Made by a program: the position numbers and the translations under genes
Shown: positions 1 to 12,296 of the stretch, one piece after another
Numbering within the stretch: the first letter of the stretch is position 1
How the letters are laid out: each line of letters opens with the position of its first letter
The notes under the pieces: model-generated
What the model saw: only the letters and a program-made list of their open reading frames with translations
The model's database searches: none
Told to the model about the DNA's origin: nothing
Origin: Pardosa pseudoannulata
Taxonomy: Eukaryota; Arthropoda; Arachnida; Araneae; Lycosidae
DNA length: 64,000 bases
Direction of reading: 5' to 3'
NCBI GenBank assembly: GCA_032207245.1
Contig: CM063500.1
Coordinates: 64,007,930 to 64,071,929, forward strand

Positions 1-784
1 GGAAATATATTAAGAATATTAAAAAACAAAAATAATGAATTTTTAATGTTTTAAAATTAACAACCAATTAATATTCAGAGAAATAATGTGAATAAACAAA
101 ATTTGTATTAATATAAATATAATTTTATGCAATTTTCAACTTTTTTGCCATTAATTGCAACATTAGTATATTATTTCACCATAAAATAAGTCAGTTATTT
201 TAGTCATGCTGAAAATCTGCTCCCGTTCAAAACATCAGCCCTTTGGTAACTCCACGTGAACGGATTGGTGCCATTAAAAAATCGCCAAAAATAGGAAGGG
301 GAACCCAGTTCCTAAGTAGACCCAACATTTATAGCAAAATTATTTGTTATTTGTCTCCTATCTTTATTGTTAAGATTTTTTATTTTTTCTTGAAAATATA
401 CTCTGTACTTAATAAAATTTCTGCATATTTAAATTATTACATTATCTGTGACTTTTGTGCCATCTTAGGACATTTTTACACCTAGGAAATTAGCCAGTAT
501 TATAAAACATTTATTTTTATATATTTTATTTCTCTGTGCTTTCTATTAGGGATTTTCTTACAATGGATGTTGTCTGTGATAATTCATGTATCAGGCTATG
601 ACAGTTATCCCATTTAGAGATATTTCAATTCCTAAAAATTTATTTAACAACTGTTGCATAATTTTTTTATATACTTTTTCTGTTTATAAGTTTTAAACTT
701 TCACCTGTTCTCATAAGTTTATTTTTAACTATATTTGGATATACTTCAAGATGGTTTACATGTATTTATTGGCTTGTGTTTCAG
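1..784. other. Upstream intron of WARS1, no coding exon recognised
   Basis: AT-rich sequence before the first readable WARS1 exon. It ends in a polypyrimidine-poor but usable acceptor (tttcag, 779-784). The short open frame near 243-485 does not resemble the TrpRS segment expected upstream and has no family resemblance I recognise. I treat the whole stretch as intron. Confidence 0.6.
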
Positions 785-904
785 AGATATGTATGAAATT
801 CTTAAAAGACATGAACAACAAAAACCATTTTTTCTGTACACAGGACGAGGTCCATCTTCTACTGCTCTTCATCTTGGTCATCTGATACCATTTATGTTTA
901 CTAA
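785..904 (+). CDS. WARS1: WARS1 coding exon with HIGH motif
   Basis: Follows tttcag and ends before gtattg. It begins with the last base of a split codon and ends with two bases (AA) that complete Lys with the next exon. It encodes [20 protein letters not shown] and then GRGPSS and [12 protein letters not shown]. This is the ATP-binding HIGH region of the active site. Confidence 0.95.
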
Positions 905-3900
905 GTATTGAATATTTTGTTTAAGTTACTTGAATTTTATATGCATATATGTTAGTGGCAAATGGTGACTTGTCAAATAAAAGATGCTGTCAAAAAAAAA
1001 TATCATTTATTTAAATTTTATTTATCATTTATTTACTGCATCAATAACTGCATCAATAATTCATCAATAACTGCTTCAGAGTTTCTTGTTATTTAACACT
1101 ATATCTTTAAAAATCAATTAATATTAAAGTGTGAGTGCACAGTCTATTTTCACTTAAGCTAATACTGGTGAATGTTTTAATTCATGTATTTGAAGATAAT
1201 TGCTCAAATGACATGTTTACAGAAAATAAAATGCAAATTTTATTCAATTGTACCAAAACTTGTGCCCAAACCTCTTTTATTTAAAAAGAATTTCTACAAT
1301 TAATTCTAGTATGCAATTTAAATTAAGAGTCATGAGTTGAGTGCATTTAAATCTGATGTTAAAAAATATCCTAGCTTATTTGACATTGAGAGCTTTAGTA
1401 TTTTGTACTACAGGAAATCTGTACTTATTATAGATGTTCTTTAAAAATAAAATGCATAACAACCCCCCAAAATTTTTTTGGTAAGAATGTATTTTTAAAC
1501 TTCTTATAATTTTACATTTTTTCATACATTTTTCTATCAAAATAACTTATAAATATTTACATGTTTGATTCAGTGTTTAATGTTATTGCAAGTTTAAAAC
1601 TATTACTAATTTTTTATATCTGGAATGGAAGTAAAGCATATATTCCTTTTAAATACAGCTTTAATTAAACAATGTACTTAATATTGACAGTAAGTCCTCT
1701 TTCATTGTTTGCTTGGTTATCCATATTAAGGGCTATATTAAATGATAATTAAAACTAAAACATGGTAAAATATGCTAATATAATTTTTTTAATAATTCAG
1801 TTAATTACTTAGAGAAAGTTAAAACATCAACAACTTTTTACAAAAAGTAAATTTTAAAGAAATGAACTACTTAGCACTTCAATAAATAACTTTGGACCTT
1901 AGCAAGTTAATTTATCAATTCACCTTCTAATCTAATAGAAAAATCTATACAAGCAAAGTATAGAACTGTATCCCATACTGCATGCTATATATCATATATA
2001 AGTAAGGTTGACTAAACTGTACATCTTACACAATCTTGTAGTCCACATATGTAATTTAGGCAAATCCATGGCTCGCACATGTTCCTGCTTAAGTCAAATG
2101 ATAGAGACAAGATCCTTAACAACGCAATATTATTTCCTCAGCTTGTGGCAAAAAAAAAAAATGAGGTATTTTATAAATTTTCATAATATTCTAAACCTTG
2201 TTTATATCATTATCATGCGATAACAACAACTGTAAGATGTCAAAGAATGAAGATACATCTAAAATTTTAAAGGAAGTGCCATTTCCATAGGATTAACTCA
2301 ATGCCACTAATATATATATCTATGCTTGTATTTATACATACACACATATACTTTTTATTTATTCTAAGTATTATAATTTATTTCTATATATCTTTATTGT
2401 AAATTATAATTAATTTAATTAGAGGGATAAGACCAGAAAATGTTAATACATTTAATCTAAGTTTAAAAATGTAAAATTTATCCAATAAATGGTCAATTTA
2501 TATACACATAAATGCTTTGAAAATACAAAGCACAAAGATTTTATACAAATTTTAATCATTATATTATTGTAGCTTATAAATTGTCAACAATAAAGTAGGT
2601 GCTAAGTATGATATATAATCTCTCTTTTACTACATTGAAAATAAAAAAATAAATCTGGTTATTTCAGGTGGTTGCAAGATACATTTGATGTACCTCTTGT
2701 AATTCAGTTAACAGATGATGAAAAATTTTTATGGAAAGATCTGACTGTAGAAGAAGCGCAAAAGCTTGCTGTAGAGAATGCCAAAGATATAATTGCATGT
2801 GGCTTTGATGTTGATAAGACCTTCATATTTTCAGATTTTGAGTACATGGGGTAAGTTTTTTTCTTTTATAAATCAACAATTAATAACAAATACTAATAAA
2901 CAAAGGTCTAACCCAGGGCCTGATTATCGCATGGACACTTGGGGCACGTGCCCTGGGCATGAAAATTTAGTCGAGTGCTTGAAACACATTTTAAGTGGGG
3001 AAAAATTGCAAACTTATGCTACCATCATTAAGTTTTAAAAAATCATTGTACAAGGTAATTGTGTTTGTCATTGACTATATTGTTTCCTATTTACTTTAAT
3101 TTTACTGTTATTTACCTGATAATTAATTCCATCAACAAACCTGGTGCTCTTTTTATCCTATGGGTTATTGCATATTTATAAGACAGATTATTAGCAACGT
3201 ACCACTATAAACCATTAAATCATCCATCAATTTAAATTATTTTTAATTCTATTATTAATTTTCTGCACCACAGAGCTTGTGAGTGTGACAAGGTAAAAAT
3301 AAAAAAAAGTGGGTCACTCTAGGTCTTTAAAAGTCCTTATTAGCATGGCTAAACAGAGATAATAATGATTACGTAAAATGAAAATTTGGTGTTTTTGATT
3401 TTGAATATAACTTTAATGCTAATTTCTTAAATATATTTGCTAATTCAATGTTATAATTTTTATACGACTGTAATTATGATAACTTGTCACTATAAATTTG
3501 CAATGGGGGTGGAGGGCACAAAAATTGGATTGTGTCCTGGGAACAAAAGTATCTTAGTCAGGCCCTGCTAACCACCTCTATAAAATTTTAATTTTGTAAA
3601 TTTTCTGTATATTTATATAAAGTTAAATATTAGTTCTAGTATAAGTAACTTGTTTATGATTTAAAAAAGATTTTGAATTTTATAAAGTATTCTAATGATA
3701 TACTGCTGTTTAAATAATTATATAATAAACAATGTCTAAATCATGATTTAAAGTCCTGGTAGTTTTAAGGAATCTTCCAGCCAATTCAGTTTTTGTTTTA
3801 GCTTGGTGAAAATTGAAGGATTTTATTTAAATTAAAAGAATAAAATTTTATCCTAAGTTGTAAATTAATTATGTTTATTCTTCAGTCAGTGCCCAAAGTT

Positions 3901-5824
3901 TTACCAGAATGTTGTGAGAGTCCAGAGGAGTGTTACATTTAATCAAGTGAAAGGAATATTTGGTTTTGGAGAGAGTGATTCTATAGGTAAAATAGCTTTT
4001 CCAGCTGTACAAGCTGCACCATCTTTTAGTTCTTCTTTCCCCAGCATATTTGGAGGAAAGTCTGATATCCCTTGTCTCATACCATGTGCAATTGATCAGG
4101 TATTTCTTTTTTTTTTATTATTATTTATAAATTACTGCTTACATTTAGTTGCAGTTTTAGAAAATATTTTGTTCTATCAAGACTTTTTTTTTTACTACAT
4201 TTATTATACCTTAAGTTAAATTAGTGCTTTTGAACAAGATGTGCATTATATAATGAATACAATGCTGGAAAATATTTCCTTCAAATTCTAGTGAAAACTG
4301 TTGTATCTGGAAAATAAACAAAAATAGGGAAAAAATGCATCATTAGAAAAAGGTCTGATCGTTTGCATAGTATTTTAGAAATTTGTAAAATTATATAAAA
4401 TTAACATATTTATTAACATATTAATAATATTAATTTATTAACATAATAATTAATATATTTTAATTTTAAGCTAATATAAGTGATATGATTACTTTGAGAA
4501 TATATTTTAATATCTATTCCATTTGTAGGAAATATTTTGCATATTTTATCAAATTTATAATTATATGAATAAGATTTTAAAATGTATTTTAAGTATGTAC
4601 AACTTTTTACATGCTCTATCTTTGATTTTGTATCTTAAGTAATTTTTCATTGAAGAAAGTAATATTTTTGTGAATGCTTCATTGAAATGATTCAGATATG
4701 ACTGAATTAATTTTTTAGGATCCTTATTTTCGTATGACAAGAGATGTTGCTCCCAGATTAGGATTACCTAAGCCAGCACTTCTGCATTCTGAATTTTTCC
4801 CAGCCCTTCAAGGAGCCCAAACAAAGATGAGTGCAAGTGATCCAAATAGTTCAGTGTTTTTAACAGATACACCTAATCAAATAAAAAACAAGGTAGCTAA
4901 AACATTTGAACTTTGTAGAAATCTGTACAACTGCTTTGATATGTCCATTAAATGAAAATTCATTTACATTATTTATACTTAACACTGAATTGTTAAAATT
5001 TAAAGTAACAAGGGTTAAAGAATTTTACTCTAATGGTATTTTAATATTTTAGATAAACAAATATGCTTTCTCTGGTGGTGGAGCAACAGTTGAAGAGCAT
5101 CGAGAAAAAGGTGGAAATTGTGATGTGGATATATCATATCAATATCTTCGTTTCTTTTTAGAGGATGATGAAAGATTAGAAACAATTAGAAAGGTAATCC
5201 ATTGGATATATTGTATATACTCTCTTTCATATTATATGACTGCCACAACTTCTGTTGGTGCTTAACTAAATAGGTAGTTTTATTAGCTTTCAAGTAAGCC
5301 CTGTGCTTCCTAAAGCAAGGTACATATCAAATGAGTTGATTCCAATAATAAGAAATACTTACCCTATTATGATGATGCTTATTAGAAATTTTAGTTGTAA
5401 AATGATGCAGGTGTTGTTGAGAAATTTTATATGGTAAATATTGTGTTCAGTATGAAATTCCACTTTTTAATTAAACAATTAAAAGAAATTTTCTTTTGAA
5501 AACGTGATCTGTGGAATTGTTTACCTAGTTGTTACATTGCTCATCAAATGTATAATTTCTAAATTATTTTATCAAATTGTCCTGCAACAATTAAAGTCCT
5601 CATGTTTATGTATTTTTAAAAATTACTATAAATTATGTTATTGAATACAAATTTTTATATTTTAGGACTATTCCAGTGGAGAACTTTTAACTGGTCATTT
5701 GAAAAAAGAACTTATAGGTATTCTGCAAAAAGTAGTTGCTGAACATCAACAAAGAAGAAAATTAATTGATGATGAAACTGTAAAAATGTTTATGACTCCT
5801 AGAAAATTAAATGTTAGTTTATAA
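785..5824 (+). CDS. WARS1: Tryptophanyl-tRNA synthetase, cytoplasmic (3' six exons, N-terminus outside window)
   Basis: Class I aminoacyl-tRNA synthetase that charges tRNA-Trp in the cytosol (Trp + ATP + tRNA). Six exons (785-904, 2668-2850, 3886-4099, 4719-4892, 5053-5193, 5666-5824) join in frame to about 329 residues plus a TAA stop. That matches the C-terminal two thirds of the roughly 470-residue animal enzyme. Visible signatures are TGRGPSS followed by the HIGH-type motif HLGH (870-881), the block around [12 protein letters not shown], the conserved [16 protein letters not shown] stretch, and the class I KMSKS loop as KMSAS (4824-4838). The C-terminus has FMTPRKL, as in animal cytosolic TrpRS. 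All introns are GT-AG. Missing are the N-terminal WHEP-type extension, if present, and the first part of the Rossmann fold, expected left of the window. A bacterial or mitochondrial-type TrpRS is excluded by the KMSAS context and the eukaryotic insertions. Confidence 0.96.
905..2667. other. WARS1 intron, no recognisable element
   Basis: GT-AG intron of about 1.76 kb (donor gtattg, acceptor atttcag). AT-rich with short homopolymers only. The open frame at 2008-2223 is unrelated to any family I recognise. Confidence 0.7.
2668..2850 (+). CDS. WARS1: WARS1 coding exon (TDDEK region)
   Basis: Acceptor atttcag, donor gtaagt. 183 nt with split codons at both ends. It encodes [20 protein letters not shown] and a following stretch ending in [10 protein letters not shown], almost identical to animal TrpRS. 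This is part of the Rossmann-fold core that binds tryptophanyl-adenylate. Confidence 0.96.
2914..3567. mobile_element. Nonautonomous DNA transposon with TIRs and 6-bp TSD
   Basis: The left end reads CAGGGCCTGATTA and the right end, reverse-complemented, CAGGGCCTGACTA (12 of 13 matching). The flanks are direct repeats CTAACC at 2908-2913 and 3568-3573. Near the left end is a palindrome ggggcacgtgcccc-like block. No transposase frame is visible in the 654 bp. It sits inside the WARS1 intron 2851-3885. The superfamily is uncertain because a 6-bp TSD is unusual; a hAT element whose 8-bp TSD has decayed is possible. Confidence 0.75.
3886..4099 (+). CDS. WARS1: WARS1 coding exon
   Basis: Acceptor ttcttcag, donor gtattt. 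214 nt. It completes the split Gly codon and encodes [20 protein letters not shown], then [20 protein letters not shown], ending CLIPCAIDQ at a codon boundary. The sequence is typical of the animal cytosolic enzyme. Confidence 0.96.
4100..4718. other. WARS1 intron, nothing further seen
   Basis: About 620 bp, GT-AG, AT-rich with short attaatat-type direct repeats near 4390-4460. No element ends or coding signal. Confidence 0.75.
4719..4892 (+). CDS. WARS1: WARS1 coding exon with KMSAS loop
   Basis: Acceptor tttttttag, donor gtagct. 58 codons in phase 0. It encodes [20 protein letters not shown] and later [25 protein letters not shown] is at 4824-4838, the mobile loop that stabilises the adenylation transition state. 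Confidence 0.97.
5053..5193 (+). CDS. WARS1: WARS1 coding exon
   Basis: Acceptor attttag, donor gtaatc. 47 codons in phase 0. It encodes [20 protein letters not shown] and then [20 protein letters not shown], matching the start of the anticodon-binding helical domain in animal TrpRS. Confidence 0.96.
5194..5665. other. Last WARS1 intron, nothing further seen
   Basis: GT-AG intron of 472 bp. AT-rich and without recognisable repeats. Confidence 0.75.
5666..5824 (+). CDS. WARS1: WARS1 terminal coding exon with stop
   Basis: Acceptor attttag, then 52 codons and TAA at 5822-5824. It encodes [20 protein letters not shown] and ends [12 protein letters not shown], the usual animal C-terminus with a slightly different tail. 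A possible AATAAA polyadenylation signal lies 40 bp after the stop (5864-5869), but the region is so AT-rich that this is weak. Confidence 0.95.
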   Translation, partial: DYSSGELLTGHLKKELIGILQKVVAEHQQRRKLIDDETVKMFMTPRKLNVSL

Positions 5825-7467
5825 CCAATCAGTAAATCAATTTAAATAATGCATCACAAGCATAATAAATACTGTAAAACAGAATCTTCGTGCACTGAGT
5901 ATACACATTTGCTTAAATGTATGCCTTTAAAGTCAACTAATCTTTTACAAATGATTAATTGTACTGATTATTGAAATGTATGAGTCAATAATTTCTTTTA
6001 TTATATTTCTTACATTTGCTAAGAGGGAAGAAATTCCTGTATATTAAAGATTACATATTACAGTCATAAAGAGAAAAAAATTGTAGCTTGTATGTTAAGA
6101 AACTGTTGTTCAATTTATATTTTTAAGATAAAATATAAAAGCTGATTTACTGAATTGAACTCTTTCATTACTTCTTATTGCCTGATATTTCTTTTATTTT
6201 TAACCTACATTCATAAGTAACACCAACACCAATAATTTTTTAAAGTGGAAAATATGTAGAATAATTATTTCTTAAACCACAGTCACTTTTGTTGCAATTA
6301 GAAAAAACATAAATTTAACAAAAGAAAAAATTGAATTCATACAAAAACTTACAATCTTAGATAAACACTTAAGGTGATTCAATCGTTTAACTTAGATGAT
6401 TCATTAAATTTCTTGCATCATTTTAATATTACTAGTAGGGAAAAAAAAGAAGGAAAGAAAAATGTTAAACTACTGAAACCTTTAAAGTTGTTCTCTTTGC
6501 AATAAATGAATAATATATTATACATATGTATAACAATTCTAATTTTACAGCATCCTACATTTTTTTCCAATTACTAAGTAAGGGGTCATTCATGTATGCA
6601 AAAAATGTTTAGAAATCTTAGAGAAACATTTCAATTTCTTATATCAATGACAAAGTAATTCTGGTCCTCCCCCACACACACACATGCAACCAAAAATTAA
6701 ATTTTTAAAGGATATATCTAAGGATTGCATTGTACTAACCTATAAAAATATATAAAATCTTGGAACTAATTGATACCCAAGGAGTTAAAATACTCCAATT
6801 TTAAAAAAGTATCTAAAATCAAATGTAAATATTTATCACTCTTATTGTTATTATCTTAATATATTTATGCAACAATGATTTCTTGAATTTTTAGTGTAAC
6901 CATGTAGCATGTAATTTGAAAAACTAGTTTTTTTTTTTGACAACTCAGCAAAGTCTATGTCAGGCATAATCTGACATTATTCTGATTCAAGAGAAACCAG
7001 TCAGAACTCTTTTCAAAACTTCATTTTATTACATGAACACTTAAATGGCATTTATTGCACACTCCCTTAATTAGCCAGTTGTCAGTGATTTGATTGAAAC
7101 TTATCTCTCCAGAGCAAGAGATGTATAAATTCTTCTTCTATACGAATTAGTTTAGTTCAGCATTTTTGTGATCTTTATGTGGCCAGATGATTACCAAAAA
7201 TACTTTGCCAGACAGAGCTCTTAATTAAATGTTTTACATGATCAGATAAAAAATGAGCTGCTAAATAACCTTTTCCACTGGACCACCTGTCAACTATTTC
7301 TTTCATACTAGTACTCAATATAAGAAGTAATTCTTGATATTTGAATCACCACTTTATACAAGTGAACAAAATTTTTTTTGTTAATATCTATGATAACATA
7401 AATAAGATTACAATAAAGTATTTAATATTATTTATGCTTTTTATGATGGAGTAATGTAAACAATTTT
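5825..7467. other. WARS1 3' UTR and intergenic DNA
   Basis: AT-rich, with candidate polyadenylation signals at 5864 and near 6500. No coding signal or bounded repeat was seen. Confidence 0.6.
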
Positions 7468-7480
7468 AATTCCTTCGATA

Positions 7481-7765
7481 TTGTTGTTGTTTCTCCTGCC
7501 ACTTGGACAAACCAAGCACGATTGAGCTGGCTGGCTACTTGATTTAAGGCGAAGGGGTGCGTCTTTCGTTTTAATGAGCACCATTAAGGTGAAAGAGCAA
7601 CTTTGCTCAAGTGGGTCCTCATAATTTTGAAAAAAAGCAAAGAATATAAACTTGGCCTCAAGAGTTATTTTTGAGAGAATAGATTATTAACCACAAAATT
7701 TTAAGTGAGTAAAATTTCTCTCAGTTACGAGATTGGTGCCTTTGCTGACTGAGCTACCACAGCTC
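7481..7765 (-). mobile_element. tRNA-derived SINE (family 2) with 13-bp TSD
   Basis: On the minus strand it opens with a tRNA-like head GAGCTGTGGTAGCTCAGTCA, with A-box-like spacing. The body is about 285 bp and ends in an AAC-rich tail (acaacaacaa on the minus strand). Identical 13-bp direct repeats AATTCCTTCGATA flank it at 7468-7480 and 7766-7778, as expected for LINE-mediated retroposition. It does not fold as a functional tRNA that I can see. A diverged stretch of the same body (ggtcctcataatttt) recurs near 13430. Confidence 0.8.
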
Positions 7766-7927
7766 AATTCCTTCGATAGAATATACTACACAAGAATGAA
7801 AAAAGCCTTTTAATAAGTAAATTTGCACGAGTTCTATAAAATATATTTCTTTTATCTTCTGTTTGTCTTGTAGATAGATTATTTAAACACATTAAGATTT
7901 ACTTACACATAAATATCTTCAAACTTT

Positions 7928-7993
7928 CATGCCATCAGTGGGATTTAAACCTGTGAACTCTGGTATTGAAAAGTGCCCTACTCATTCAGCTTA
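7928..7993 (-). mobile_element. Fragment of tRNA-derived SINE family 1
   Basis: The minus strand carries a decayed copy of the family 1 head, with a B-box-like GGTTTAAATCCCAC and the following GGCATG. Same order of motifs as the fuller copies at 38.1 and 55.2 kb. No TSD recognised. Confidence 0.6.
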
Positions 7994-9584
7994 AGCAAAA
8001 TATATAAAAATTAGTATACTTTTTGTATACTTTCACATAATGTTAAAACAAATTTATATGCAACTGTACATTTTGGTTTTCCAACTAAATTTCTAGTATC
8101 AATTAAAATCCCATACAACCATAAAAAAATAACAAAGGAGGCAACTTAAAAAGATGATCATTTTTGATAACTAAACATATTCTAAATTTTTTAAATAAGT
8201 TCTAGTTCATATATCTAATGCAAAATTGATGTACAACTACAGTTTTGGTATAAAAAAACAATATTAAATTCTATTTATCTAGGTTGCTACGCTGTTTTAA
8301 GTTATTGCTGTCACATGGACTAACAAAAAGAGGTAGACATAACTAAAATTTATCAATCTAATCCTCCTTATTTTTGAATTAATATGCTTTCAGAGTTTAG
8401 GGAGAATACAATGATATTTAACGAAACTCTTAAGAAGTTTTGAAAACTATGACATTTTCTAAAGGGAGTAAGGTGCTAAGTATCATATAATAAATATTGA
8501 CTAAGTAATCAATACAACTTATATGTAATATATTAATAATTAAATTCTTTATACCTGTCTTTTAAGATGAAGCGTTTGTTTTAAATGTATAGAAGGTTAT
8601 TAAGTATCTTAACATATTCATTCATCAATTTCAATATATTTATTATAAAAAGAGAACAAATAAGTACAAATAGCAATAAGAGACTTTGTTTCACCCTATA
8701 AATTGTTCATTATAAACAAATAATAAACTAAAATTTAGGATAATTTATAACCAATTAACTTTAAGGTAAACTGATAATGCATTTTATAAATTAAACATAA
8801 AATTTATTAATTTTTTACTTTAAAAAAGATCTTGATCATGTTTCAAAAGTATACTAAATATGCTATCCATTTGAACTGCCACATCTGCTGATATATCTTC
8901 CATTAAAAGTGTCCTCAGTATTATTTCTTCCAAACAAGAGTTAAATAATAGCCAAATAGCTTTAAAATAAACCTCAAAAGGTCATCAGACCATACTTTCT
9001 TCAGAAATTTTAACATTTCCTGAGAGAATTCTCAGTTTTATTAATTCCTCACCAATCATATTATTTTTACTTATAAATCTCTCCAACTTATGTATAGAAC
9101 TTTCAGCTATTCATCTCATCTGAGTAAAAATTATTAACATTAAGGAACAACCCAACTGAACCTAACACAAATCTTGAAAGCATCCATAGTTATTAAAAAC
9201 AGTGATCAATTACGATATATTCAAAATAATTTTTACGACATCCCAATATTAATAATCCTCTAACTTTTGAGATCAGAGTCAGAAAATTTGTATGAATTGC
9301 ATTTTATAATCACACTGACTTCCTTTCTGTGTCAAATTGAGCATGGGACAAAAGAAGATTTAACACAAAAGTAAACATGCATATTTGATACAATTCTTAG
9401 GGGTAAAAGAGATCAATCAGATTTAGGTACCATACAAGATATCCCAGCTAAAGATCTGGATACAGGGACATTAAATTGGGTATCTGAAGATAGAAATTTT
9501 TACTATTAAACAAAAACTAAATTTTGAAAATTTAATGAATTATCAATTTTTAAAATTTAAAACAAAATTTGCTAGAGGATGTTT
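7994..9584. other. Intergenic, nothing recognised
   Basis: AT-rich, without coding signal or clear element ends. Confidence 0.5.
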
Positions 9585-9800
9585 GAAAATAAACAATAGC
9601 ATAGTGCTATATACAAATGCTGTAAGTCAAGGACATAGGCCTTCTCTCAACGTGGAGGACAGGAAGGGAAATGAGGCCAAAAAGGTTCTCTTTTCCTTTC
9701 TAAGAACGTATGATTTTAGAATTGTTAAACAAAAGCCCAATGTAAAGTCTAGTAGTTCTTTTTAATAAATTTGTCACTGGAGGTTAGGATGACCTTTAAT
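9585..9800. repeat. Dispersed repeat shared with about 50812-51060
   Basis: Starts gatgtttgaaaataaa and shares the ordered landmarks 'ccttctc', 'aggaaggg' and 'ttctaagaa' with a copy in the last ETFDH intron. It lies directly before the Jockey-like coding remnant, so it may be part of the same decayed retrotransposon. Confidence 0.5.
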
Positions 9801-9843
9801 AAATAACTTTCCAGCTTTAACAACAAGAGGTTTTGCATTCCCT

Positions 9844-10092
9844 GGTAATTTAAATTTACTTAATCGTGCTCACAATCAAATTCTCAGAGGTATAGCAAGA
9901 GCTCCACGATACCTTCGTAATGACATCATTAGAAGAGACCTTAATATCTTAACATTTAAAGAAATATGTATTAAACACTCCATTAAATTTTATAATAATA
10001 TTAATGTTAATAATGAAATTATTGCTGAACTCCCTGATTATGATTTTAGGTAGGCAAGAAATCGCAAGTGGCCTCGCGCCGCTATGGTCCCG
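9844..10092 (+). pseudogene. Jockey/LINE-like reverse transcriptase C-terminal remnant
   Basis: One frame reads LNRAHNQILRGIARAPRYLR then NDIIRRDLNILTFKEICIKH. This fits the conserved region after the RT domain of Jockey-type non-LTR elements (QNxxLR..APxYxxN..I..DL.I.T..E.I). It is interrupted by an in-frame TAG after DYDFR, followed by ARNRKWPRAAM, which resembles the usual RxKRPR-type tail. No ATG, endonuclease or YADD catalytic block is visible, so this is a dead 3' fragment. Family assignment is from pattern memory only. Confidence 0.65.
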
Positions 10093-11278
10093 TAAATCAT
10101 ATTCTTCTAAATTTTTTTCCAAATTCTCTAACGATTGCATTGATACTAGATGGCGCCACTATGATTCTTGCTTCCCCTCAAATTTTTCATCATCATCTAT
10201 CCTTAATTTCTCTTTCTAAGTTTTCCTTTTCCTCTATCTTATTAAACTTCCTTCTTTTCAATTTAAAATTTTTAAAAAAATTATAAAATTAATTAAAAAC
10301 CACAAAAAAAAATTAAAACTTATAAAATTATTGGATGTTTGCATCTGCCAAAAACATTTGTTTAGAACTTAAATTAATAGTATGTTACTAAAACTATACT
10401 AATCTTTCTCTTTTTCCTTTCATATCATTGTTTACTTAAATTCAGCTATTTAGGGCCCTTAATTATTTTTCTTGTATTTCAAGATTTTATTCTGTCAAAT
10501 TACTTTTCACCTATAATATTTTACCATACGTCATGAAGCACACCCTGCAGAGTAATTCTCACCTTCACCATTGGGGATTCGGCTCAAGCCCAGGTGCCCT
10601 AAATAAGCTACAATTTGGAACACCAAGAGGCTGATCTCTGATGAGTTCCAGCTTTCATTCAAAAATTAACTTTATCAATTTATGAATTTACAAAAGTTAT
10701 AACTAAAAACAATTTAAAATTAAAACATTCTTTTAAAAATATGTGAACTAAATTCATCATTGTGAAAAAAAAAAACTAATCAACAAGGAAATATTAATAA
10801 ATTTTGTTTAATATATACTTCCTTCATGATAGCAGAGTACTTTTGCCTAGAGGCCTAAATTTATGTTTTGATCTCATCACGTTTTGAGGTTAAAGTGAAG
10901 ACTTTCCACTTCGCTAGGTACTCCGTTAACCCAATTACCTTGACCTTGACCTGATAGCAGAGTACAAATGCAAAAAGAAATGAATATTTTAATATTTTTT
11001 CTTTGAAGCATTATCAATAAATATATAATAAAGCAGTCAGTGAAATTTGATATTTTAAAAAAAATTTCATAATTGAGTATTTTGAAATAATAAATAGAAA
11101 ACATAAAGCAAATTTTTTAGCATCAGATGTCCAAAACTGGCAGACAAGAGAGCTCTGAACATCTCATATCTGATGAAATCATTATCCTACCTACTCCAAT
11201 CTTATTTACAATTCAGTTCATAATCACAAACTAGAAGCTAAATGTTTATATTTTTATCAACTGAAACATTTTTTTAAA

Positions 11279-11281
<3 letters not shown>
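10093..11281. other. Intergenic, low-complexity and unclassified sequence
   Basis: Includes a slightly GC-richer patch (10520-10660) that resembles part of the 51.0 kb repeat ('ctctgat.agtt..agctttcatt'). No supported gene. Confidence 0.4.

Positions 11282-11353
<72 letters not shown>
11282..11353. repeat. (TA)n microsatellite
   Basis: An uninterrupted run of about 36 TA dinucleotides. Confidence 0.95.
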
Positions 11354-11356
<3 letters not shown>

Positions 11357-11903
11357 GGGATTCAGCAGTGTTTAAATTCACACTTACAGTGTATTATCAA
11401 CAAAATACAGAGAGATGATACAATAAAAGTAATTCATACACGACTTCAATGTAAATTGTTATATGAAATTAGAAAATATCTTTGTTTTCCACATATGCCT
11501 ATGAAATTTCAAATAATATCATATTTTTAAGCATCATGACGTTATGTAAGATTAAGCATAGTAAATACTAGTTTTGTTATGCTCTAATACTTAAAGAAAA
11601 ATTTTAAAACCAATATGCTGAAAAGCAAAAAATGATAGTTTGAGGCCCAGTAAGTATATTAATGAAAGAATGTAAATATGCTTTTTTCTTTTTTAGAAAT
11701 TGGCAGAAAAATTACGAGTGAAAAAAAAATACTTTAAAGACTCTTTTGAAATGATTGCTTCAGTAATAATCAGTCAGTTTTAAAGATTAATTGTAAAAGA
11801 GAGGAGTTGAAATTCACAAATTTTAAACTATCAGAGTGCTGGTTGAATGTGTACATGTTAATTAAAAAATAAGGATTTCACTATTAATCTTCTGACTATA
11901 ATA

Positions 11904-11906
<3 letters not shown>

Positions 11907-11934
<28 letters not shown>
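11907..11934. repeat. Poly(A) run of 28
   Basis: A homopolymer of A, preceded by no recognised retroelement body. Could be an old retroposon tail or simple slippage. Confidence 0.8.
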
Positions 11935-11937
<3 letters not shown>

Positions 11938-12296
11938 TAGTGAGTTATGAACAAATTAAAATTCACAAACTACCTTTAATATATATATTTTAAACATAGT
12001 ACCAAAATGTTATCTACCAGATCTTAGTATAGTCAAATCACTGATACCATATAATAGTTAAAAGAATTGTTCTTTAACTTTACATCTTATTTAGTTTGCA
12101 CTATCCAATTACAAAATAATAGAATATATTTAGGTTAAAATTTATATATTTAATTTTAGGTAATCAGTGTGTAGAATATACTAGATAGATAAGATGTTAC
12201 TTCTTATAGCAAACTATTCTATGTATATTGCAAAAAAAAATAAAAACAACAATTAAAATTAGTATTCAGAAAAAAAATCCAATAAATCTGATTTAA

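Noticed and set aside
243..485. 80-codon frame before the first WARS1 exon
   Set aside because: It does not match the TrpRS segment that should precede exon 785-904, and has the composition of random AT-rich intron.
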